A stretch of 38,167 bases of DNA, from NCBI GenBank assembly GCA_030731625.1, contig JANQTQ010000207.1, positions 1-38,167 of the forward strand. The letters are read 5' to 3'. Every line of letters starts with the position of its first letter. The stretch's first letter is position 1. The notes beneath the pieces are model-generated. The model had not been told where the DNA came from. It worked only from the letters and a program-made list of their open reading frames with translations, and did no database searches. Position numbers and translations under genes: made by a program. This document shows positions 18,750 to 26,076 of the stretch, piece by piece. This DNA comes from Polaribacter sp. (GTDB lineage: Bacteria > Bacteroidota > Bacteroidia > Flavobacteriales > Flavobacteriaceae).

Positions 18750-21377
18750 ATGAAAAAACTACTACTTATGAAAAAACTAGCATTGCTGTTTGTATTTTTT
18801 ACATCTACAGCTCTAGTAGCGCAATCAACCATTTCTGGTAAAGTTACAGACCAAACAGGTCAACTTATTCCTGGGGTTAACATTATGCTAAAAGGAACTA
18901 CAACAGGTACTACTTCTGATTTTGATGGAAATTACGAAATTAGAAATGTAGCAAACGGAACCTATACCTTATTTGCATCTTATATTGGCTTTGATAATTT
19001 TAAAAAAGAAATTACAATTAATTCATCAAACATAACTCTTGATATTACAATTAAAGAAAACGCACAATCTTTAGACGAAATAATTGTAACAGGAGTTGTA
19101 AACCCAAAATCTAAGATAGAATCTAGTATTTCTGTTTCTTCTGTTGGAATTAAACAAATTGAGCAATCTTCACCAAGGTCTTCGGGTGAACTATTTAGAA
19201 ACATCCCTGGTATTCGTGCAGAATCTTCAGGTGGTGAAGGTAATGCAAACTTTAACGTACGTGGGGTACCAGTTTCTTCGGGTGGTTCTAGATATTTACA
19301 ATTACAAGAAGATGGACTTCCTATAATGTTATTTGGAGATACTTCGTTTGGGAATGCAGATAACTTTTTACGTATCGATTCTAATATTGGAAGAGTTGAA
19401 GCAATTAGAGGTGGTTCTGCTTCTACCCAAACTTCTAATGGCCCAGCAGGTATCATTAATATGATTAGCAAAACAGGTAGATCTGAAGGTGGTACAATTG
19501 GCGCAACTTACGGAATAGATTTTCAAAGCAGTAGATTAGATTTTGAATACGGAACCCCTATAGGTGAGGGATTATACTATCATGTTGGTGGTTTTATGAG
19601 AGTTGGAGAAGGTCCAAGAAAAATAGGATATCAAGGTAATAAAGGCGGACAAATAAAAGCAAATATTACAAAAGAATTTGAAAATGGTTATGTACGTACT
19701 TATTTTAAATTTTTAAATGATAGAACCGTAATGTATATGCCAATGCCTGTGAGTTTAACAGGTACAAATTCTAACCCTACTTTTGGAAATTTACCAGGTT
19801 TTGATATTACTTCGGATACTCCACATTCTGGAAATATTCAAAATACATATAGTGTTTACGATGGAAATCCTACTCAAAATGACATAAGAGATGGTAACAA
19901 CCCAGTAAGTAAATCTATTGGTGCCGAATTTTCTTTTGACCTTGGAGATGATTGGAAAATAAATGGTAAAGCAAGATACTCTAACAACTCTGGTCAATGG
20001 AATGCTCCTTTTACAGCTAATGTAGGTACAGTAGCAGATATAGAAGCATTAGTAAGAGGTGCTTCTGGAGCAACTGGTGCTTTAACTTTTCAAGACGGTT
20101 CTCCTTTTAATCCTGCAAATGGTTTAGCACAAGACATTAGATATTTTGATGTAACTATTGAAGATTTAAGTAACTTTTTTAGTGATGTAAAAGTTACAAA
20201 AGCAATCAATGACAACATTGGCGTAACTGTAGGTATGTTCTCTGCAACACAAAATACTAAAATAGGATGGCAATGGAGTTCTGCAATTTCGGAAGTTGCA
20301 GGAGACGGAAAAGCTAGATTAGGTATTTTTGAAGGATTCTCTGAAGGAGGCGCTTACTCTTTTGGTCAGCCAGTTTGGGGTAACTGTTGTCAAAGAAAAT
20401 ACAATACTGTGCATAATGTAAATTCTCCTTATGTAGGCGTAGATGCAGAGATTTCTGAAAAATTAAATTTTGATGGTAGTGTTCGTTTTGAAAATGTAAA
20501 TGTAAACGGAACAATAAACTCTGGTCAATTAAGCAATTTAGATGCAAATGGAAACCTAATCGGTTTTGACTATAACAACGATGGTGTAATTAGTCCTTTT
20601 GAATCTACAATCCCAACTATAGCTGGTAATCCTGGGCAAACTGTAAACGATAATTATAATTTTGTTTCTTACTCTGCGGGTTTAAATTATAAAATTAACG
20701 ATGGAGCTGCTGTTTTTGGAAGATATAGTAAAGGTGCTTCTGGTAGAGCTGCAGATAGAAATACGTATGGTACAGATGGTTTAGGAGATGTACAGTTTGA
20801 TGAAATTTCTCAGTTTGAAGTAGGATTAAAAAAGAGATTAGATAATGGTGTTTTAAATGTTACAGGATTTGTGAGTAATACAGATGAAGGTATTAGTAAC
20901 GAATTAAACAGAACGGTAGGAAACCCATTTAAAGCGTTAGGTTTAGAAGTAGAATCTGCTTTAAAGTTTGGCGATTTTGCTGTTAATGGTTCTGTTACGT
21001 ATACAAAAGCAGAAATTGATGGTGGTGCAAACAAAGGTAATGATCCAAGAAGACAAGCAGACTTTGTCTACAATTTTGCTCCAACTTATGCTTTTGGAAC
21101 AAGCAAGCAACACCTTTTAGGACTTACAGTTTTAGGTACCTCTAAATCTTTTGCACAAGATGATAATGACCTTGTAATGCCAGGATATGCTTACATAAAT
21201 GCAGTAGCAAGAGTTAGCTTAACAAAAGGTTTATCTTTAAGTGTTAATGCAAATAATTTATTTGATACAATTGGTGTTACCGAGGTTGAAGGGAATGGAA
21301 ATATAGCTGGAGGTTTAGCCGCAGCAAGAACCATTTCTGGTCGCTCTACAACAATGACACTTCAATATAGTTTTTAA
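18750..21377 (+). CDS. TonB-dependent outer membrane receptor with carboxypeptidase-like N-terminal domain
   Basis: Signal peptide, SGKVTDQTGQLIPGVNIMLKGTTTGTTSDFDGNYEI, plug motifs IPGIRAESSGGEGNANFNVRGVP, C-terminal TMTLQYSF. A second possible start is at 18768. Confidence 0.9.
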   Translation: MKKLLLMKKLALLFVFFTSTALVAQSTISGKVTDQTGQLIPGVNIMLKGTTTGTTSDFDGNYEIRNVANGTYTLFASYIGFDNFKKEITINSSNITLDITIKENAQSLDEIIVTGVVNPKSKIESSISVSSVGIKQIEQSSPRSSGELFRNIPGIRAESSGGEGNANFNVRGVPVSSGGSRYLQLQEDGLPIMLFGDTSFGNADNFLRIDSNIGRVEAIRGGSASTQTSNGPAGIINMISKTGRSEGGTIGATYGIDFQSSRLDFEYGTPIGEGLYYHVGGFMRVGEGPRKIGYQGNKGGQIKANITKEFENGYVRTYFKFLNDRTVMYMPMPVSLTGTNSNPTFGNLPGFDITSDTPHSGNIQNTYSVYDGNPTQNDIRDGNNPVSKSIGAEFSFDLGDDWKINGKARYSNNSGQWNAPFTANVGTVADIEALVRGASGATGALTFQDGSPFNPANGLAQDIRYFDVTIEDLSNFFSDVKVTKAINDNIGVTVGMFSATQNTKIGWQWSSAISEVAGDGKARLGIFEGFSEGGAYSFGQPVWGNCCQRKYNTVHNVNSPYVGVDAEISEKLNFDGSVRFENVNVNGTINSGQLSNLDANGNLIGFDYNNDGVISPFESTIPTIAGNPGQTVNDNYNFVSYSAGLNYKINDGAAVFGRYSKGASGRAADRNTYGTDGLGDVQFDEISQFEVGLKKRLDNGVLNVTGFVSNTDEGISNELNRTVGNPFKALGLEVESALKFGDFAVNGSVTYTKAEIDGGANKGNDPRRQADFVYNFAPTYAFGTSKQHLLGLTVLGTSKSFAQDDNDLVMPGYAYINAVARVSLTKGLSLSVNANNLFDTIGVTEVEGNGNIAGGLAAARTISGRSTTMTLQYSF

Positions 21378-21411
21378 GTTTCGTTATTAAATTAGGTTAA
21401 TTTGGATTGAG

Positions 21412-21450
21412 AAACAGCGTTAATGAAAATTCCATTGACGCTGTTTTAAA
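21412..21450 (+). terminator. Hairpin terminator or attenuator after the TonB receptor
   Basis: AAACAGCGTTAATG (21412-21425) / CATTGACGCTGTTT (21433-21446), one G-U pair, followed by a short T run. Confidence 0.7.
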
Positions 21451-21535
21451 TAACAATTTTCATCAGCAAAAAAGTGAACAAAAAACAAGGATTACGCTTA
21501 AAACATCGTATCAACTCTATTTAATAAAGCATTAA

Positions 21536-21889
21536 ATGAAACACATAACAATTGTACTTCTTTTTTTAGCATCCTTTAGTGTTCATTCACAAAGCATGAA
21601 TAAAAAACCAAACGTGATCGATCAAGAAAAAATAATCGTTTACGGCAGTGATAGTTGCCACTATTGTATAGACACAAAAGCATATTTAAAAGAAAAAAAT
21701 ATAGCCTTTATTTATTTTGATATCGACTTACATAAAGCTAAAGAGACAGAAATGATAGAAAAACTAACAAAAGCAAACATTTCTTTAAGTAGCTTAAACC
21801 TGCCTGTTATTGATAACAAAGGAGATATTTTTTTAAATACAGGTAATTTTGAAGAATTTCTAAAAGTATTATACACAAAAACCAAATAA
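21536..21889 (+). CDS. Exported glutaredoxin/thioredoxin-fold protein with CxxC (CHYC)
   Basis: N-terminal hydrophobic signal peptide ending SVHSQ, then KIIVYGSDSCHYCIDTKAYLKEKNIAFIYFDID...LPVIDNKGDIFL: glutaredoxin fold with cis-Pro. Confidence 0.82.
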   Translation: MKHITIVLLFLASFSVHSQSMNKKPNVIDQEKIIVYGSDSCHYCIDTKAYLKEKNIAFIYFDIDLHKAKETEMIEKLTKANISLSSLNLPVIDNKGDIFLNTGNFEEFLKVLYTKTK

Positions 21890-21890
21890 A

Positions 21891-23222
21891 ATGAAAATAC
21901 CTAAACCAAACTTATCCTTTTGGCAAATCTTTAATATGAATTTAGGATTCTTAGGAATTCAATTTAGTTTTGGTTTACAACAAACAGCAGTAAATCCTAT
22001 ATTCTCTTTTCTTGGGGCGCATCACGAAGATTTACCACTGTTAAATCTTGCAGGTCCTGTTACAGGTTTAATTATTCAACCTATAATCGGCGCTATTTCA
22101 GATAAAACTTGGTCTCCACGTTGGGGAAGAAGAAAACCATTCTTTTTAATAGGTGCCATAATTGGTAGTTTGTGTTTATTTGCGTTTCCTTTTAGCCCTA
22201 CTCTTTGGTTTGCAGTGGGTTTATTATGGATTCTTGATGTTGGTAATAATATGGCTATGGAGCCTTACAGAGCTTTTGTTGGTGATAAATTACCAACTAA
22301 ACAATTAAGCTTTGGATATCAAATGCAAAGTTTATTTGTTGGTGCAGGTATCGTTTTGGCAAATGCATCTATATTTCTTTTTCAAGATTGGTTTGGCGAT
22401 GCAGAAACAGCTACAGAAGCTGTAAAATCGATTCCTAAATGGCTGTACTATTCGTTCTTTATTGGCGCAATATTATCGGTCGCAACTATTTTATGGTCTG
22501 TTTTAAAAACACCAGAAATTAAACCTTCTAACGAAGAATTAGTAGAAATTGAAAAACATAATTCTTTGCCACTTAAAGAACGATTAAAAACACCATTTAT
22601 AGAAATTGTTCAGGCAATTAAAGACATGCCTAAGTTTATGTGGAAATTGGCAACAGTTTATTTATTTCAATGGTATGCTCTTTTTATTTATTGGCAATTT
22701 ATTTCGCCAATGTTTGAAGAAACTATGGCATTTAATAAATCACAAGCATTAAGTCAAGCTGCAAAAATGAATACAACTTATAACTTATCAACCATAATTT
22801 TTGCTCTAGCTTTAGTGCCTTTGGCTTTAAAATGGGGAGGAAAAAAAGTGTATGTACTAAGTTTATTTTTAACGGGTATTGCAATGCTTTCAATACCATA
22901 TATACAAGACCCTATGTTCGTTATTTTACCTATGATTCTTTTTGGAATTGGCTGGGCAGCGATGATGGGAATACCCTACTCTATGGTTTCTAAAATAGTA
23001 CCGCAAGAAAGACGTGGTGTGTATATGGGAATTTTAAATATGATGATTGTTATTCCTATGGGAATTCAAACCATCACATTTGGTCCAATTGTAAAAAATT
23101 TACTACATAACAGTGCTGTAAACGCAATTTTATTAGGAGGTGTGTTTTTTATAATTGCAGGTTTTTTGGCGTTTAGACTGAAAGAACCTAAACATAATAT
23201 AGAAGAAAACACAGCTATTTAA
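21891..23222 (+). CDS. MFS sugar transporter (SLC45/sucrose-maltose-type)
   Basis: 12-TM pattern; QTAVNPIFSFLGA, GAISDKTWSPRWGRRKPFFLIG, NMAMEPYRAFVGDKLP, GIPYSMVSKIVPQERRGVYMGILN. Confidence 0.87.
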   Translation: MKIPKPNLSFWQIFNMNLGFLGIQFSFGLQQTAVNPIFSFLGAHHEDLPLLNLAGPVTGLIIQPIIGAISDKTWSPRWGRRKPFFLIGAIIGSLCLFAFPFSPTLWFAVGLLWILDVGNNMAMEPYRAFVGDKLPTKQLSFGYQMQSLFVGAGIVLANASIFLFQDWFGDAETATEAVKSIPKWLYYSFFIGAILSVATILWSVLKTPEIKPSNEELVEIEKHNSLPLKERLKTPFIEIVQAIKDMPKFMWKLATVYLFQWYALFIYWQFISPMFEETMAFNKSQALSQAAKMNTTYNLSTIIFALALVPLALKWGGKKVYVLSLFLTGIAMLSIPYIQDPMFVILPMILFGIGWAAMMGIPYSMVSKIVPQERRGVYMGILNMMIVIPMGIQTITFGPIVKNLLHNSAVNAILLGGVFFIIAGFLAFRLKEPKHNIEENTAI

Positions 23223-23286
23223 AGAGTTTGATAAAGTAATTTACACGTTTTTAGTACTAAAACGGCTCAATTATAAAATAAAAGAA

Positions 23287-24228
23287 TTGAAAAAAAAAAA
23301 TAAAAAAATAGACATTTTATGTGTTGGTGAAGTCCTAGTTGATTTTATTGGCCATCAATCGGGAGTGCTTATAAATAACACAAGAGATTATCATAGATAT
23401 TTAGGAGGTTCACCAACCAATGTTGCAATGAATTCTGCAAGATTAGGGTTAAAATCAATGATGGTTTCTACTGTTGGAAATGACGGATTTGGAGAATACA
23501 TATTTAAAAGACTTGCGGAAGTTGGTGTAGATATCAAAAATATTAAAAAACTCGAAAACAATCCTACGAGTGTAATTTTTGTTTCAAAATCTGAAGGAAC
23601 ACCAGACTTTATTCCTTACAGAGATGCTGACTACCAAATTTCTGAAGATCAGATACCAACTAAAACCCTTACAAACACAAACATATTTCACACTACATGT
23701 TTTGCATTAAGTAAAGAACCAGCACAATCTACCATTTTAAAAAAGGCTGAGGAAGCTTATAATTTAGGTTGCAAACTAAGTATTGATTTAAATTATGCTA
23801 AAAAGCTTTGGCAAAGTCAAGAACATGCTTTAAAAGTAATTAAAACCTATTGTAGTTTCAATCCATTGATAAAAATCAGTGAAGATGATATGCTGCGCTT
23901 ATTTGAAAAACAACTTCCTCACGAAGAAATTTTTAAATTTTTTCATGATTTAGGTGTGGATACTATTTGTTTAACACTTGGTAGTAATGGTGTAAAATTA
24001 GCTCAATTGGGTAAAGAAATTATTGAATTACCCGCTATTAAAGTAGAAAAAGTAATGGATACTACGGGAGCAGGTGATGCTTTTTGGTCTGGATTTTTAT
24101 TTGCTTACATCAAAGAAAAACCTATAGAAGAATGTTTACAAGTAGCTTTAAAATTAGCCGCTTTAAAACTTCAAAATGTTGGAAGACTTCCAGACAACAT
24201 TAATATTTTATCTAAACTTTTAGGTTAA
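23287..24228 (+). CDS. PfkB family carbohydrate kinase, probable fructokinase (TTG start)
   Basis: DILCVGEVLVDFIG, GGSPTNVAMNSARLG, C-terminal DTTGAGDAFWSGF PfkB signature. Confidence 0.9.
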   Translation: MKKKNKKIDILCVGEVLVDFIGHQSGVLINNTRDYHRYLGGSPTNVAMNSARLGLKSMMVSTVGNDGFGEYIFKRLAEVGVDIKNIKKLENNPTSVIFVSKSEGTPDFIPYRDADYQISEDQIPTKTLTNTNIFHTTCFALSKEPAQSTILKKAEEAYNLGCKLSIDLNYAKKLWQSQEHALKVIKTYCSFNPLIKISEDDMLRLFEKQLPHEEIFKFFHDLGVDTICLTLGSNGVKLAQLGKEIIELPAIKVEKVMDTTGAGDAFWSGFLFAYIKEKPIEECLQVALKLAALKLQNVGRLPDNINILSKLLG

Positions 24229-24239
24229 CAATAATATAA

Positions 24240-25976
24240 ATGAAACAAGAACAAAATAAAATTTCGAATGGTGTAATGCTAAACGCTTACCCAGATAGTA
24301 TTGGCACAAAATTAAGCGATACAACTGAGATGCTTAAATTACCTGCATTTAAAGATGTATTTTCTTTATTTTATGTACTTCCTACTTTTTTTAATAGCGA
24401 TTTAGACAGAGGTTTTTCTATTATTGATTACAATTTAAATGAAGATTTAGTTTCTAAAAAAGATTTAAAAGACTTAGAAGAACTAAACATTATGCTAAAG
24501 TTTGACATCGTTTTAAACCATTTATCTGTTGCGTCTCCGCAATTTAAAGACTTATTAAAAAATGGCGAAAATTCTAAATACAAAGACTTTTTTATCAACT
24601 GGAACACCTTTTGGGAAAATAACGGAGTAAAAAACAACAACGACATTATACTACCTAAAGATGAATTTCTCCATAAATTATTTATGAGAAAAGCTGGTCT
24701 TCCAATTCTAAAAGTCCCTTTTCCTGATGGCTCTGAAAGACCTTATTGGAATACTTTTTATCAAGAAATTAAATACAATACCATTACCAGTAAAGATATT
24801 AGTGAAATAATCCCCCAAATTTCACAAAAAGCAGAATTGATTTCTAAAAAAATCAATTCTGCTATTCATAAAAATGAAGACTTATCTACTTTAGATTTTG
24901 AAGAGTTTAATGATTATAAAGACAAGCTACTATCCTTAGTGAACCGAAAAGCAACGTATTTGGGACAAATGGATGTAAATGCAAAATCTGAATTGGTTTG
25001 GGGTTTTTATGAAGAAACGCTTGCAAAAGTTAAAAGCTTTGGCTGTAAAATTTTACGTTTAGATGCTTTTGCTTATTTACACAAAGAAATAGGGCAAACT
25101 AATTTTTTTAACAAACCCGGCACTTGGAATTACTTAGAAAGAATCAATCAAATTGCTAAAAAGAATGATTTAATTCTTCTGCCTGAAATTCATGCAGAAT
25201 ATGGTTTAAATCTTCATGATGAAGTTGCTAAAGAAGCCTATCCAATTTATGATTTCTTCTTACCAGGTTTAATGATTCATACGCTTGAAAAAGGAAATAA
25301 CAAAGCGCTTTTAAATTGGATTAATGAAATTATTAGCAAAAATTACAAAACCGTAAACATGTTAGGTTGCCATGATGGAATTCCTGTTTTAGACCTAAAA
25401 GGAAAAGAAGTAAATGGAACTTATAACAAAGGCTTATTAGAAGATTCTGAAATAGAATCAATAATGAATACTATTTTAGAACGCGGTGGAAGAGTGAAAA
25501 ACTTATATGATCCATCAGGAAATAAAATTTCATATTACCAAGTTAACGCAACATTTTTCAGTGCTTTGGGTGAAAATGAACAGAAATTATTATTGGCAAG
25601 AGCGATTCAAATGTTTATGCCCGGAATTCCGCAAGTTTGGTATTTAGATATTTTTGCAGGAAAAAACAATTATGCAGCAGCAGATAAAGGTGGCAGTGGT
25701 GGTCATAAAGAAATCAATAGAACCACACTTACAAATAAAGATATTGAACAAGGCCTAAAAAAAGAAATTGTAATGAATCAGCTTAAAATAATGAGGTTAA
25801 GAAATACCTTAGATGCTTTTTCTGGTAACATAGAGATTATAGAATCTTTAGAAAACGAACTCAATATTTCTTGGACAAATAATGGTTCTTACGCTCAACT
25901 TACATCAAATCTAGCCACATTTTCTTTTAAAATAAATTATTCTGAAAACCAAATCGCTAAACAATTAAATTTTTAA
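24240..25976 (+). CDS. GH13 subfamily 18-like glycoside phosphorylase (sucrose phosphorylase family)
   Basis: LNAYPDSIGTKL start motif; RLDAFAYLHKEIG (nucleophile Asp), LLPEIHAEYG (acid/base Glu), LGCHDGIPVLDLKG, QVNATFFSALG, PGIPQVWYLDIFAGKNNY. Confidence 0.83.
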   Translation: MKQEQNKISNGVMLNAYPDSIGTKLSDTTEMLKLPAFKDVFSLFYVLPTFFNSDLDRGFSIIDYNLNEDLVSKKDLKDLEELNIMLKFDIVLNHLSVASPQFKDLLKNGENSKYKDFFINWNTFWENNGVKNNNDIILPKDEFLHKLFMRKAGLPILKVPFPDGSERPYWNTFYQEIKYNTITSKDISEIIPQISQKAELISKKINSAIHKNEDLSTLDFEEFNDYKDKLLSLVNRKATYLGQMDVNAKSELVWGFYEETLAKVKSFGCKILRLDAFAYLHKEIGQTNFFNKPGTWNYLERINQIAKKNDLILLPEIHAEYGLNLHDEVAKEAYPIYDFFLPGLMIHTLEKGNNKALLNWINEIISKNYKTVNMLGCHDGIPVLDLKGKEVNGTYNKGLLEDSEIESIMNTILERGGRVKNLYDPSGNKISYYQVNATFFSALGENEQKLLLARAIQMFMPGIPQVWYLDIFAGKNNYAAADKGGSGGHKEINRTTLTNKDIEQGLKKEIVMNQLKIMRLRNTLDAFSGNIEIIESLENELNISWTNNGSYAQLTSNLATFSFKINYSENQIAKQLNF

Positions 25977-26021
25977 ACCCAAAATTAATAGACAAAGCTC
26001 TTTAAAAGAAGTGAATAATAT

Positions 26022-26050
26022 TTGCTCTTTCGTTGAAATGCATATATTTG
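26022..26050 (+). promoter_or_regulatory. Possible Bacteroidota promoter for the malic enzyme gene
   Basis: TTG (26022-26024), 18-bp spacer, TATATTTG (26043-26050). Confidence 0.5.
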
Positions 26051-26076
26051 TAAGTTAAATAAGCAATCAACATATT

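Noticed and set aside
18980-19471. 163-aa antisense ORF inside the TonB receptor gene
   Set aside because: No domain signature and fully overlapped by a confident CDS.
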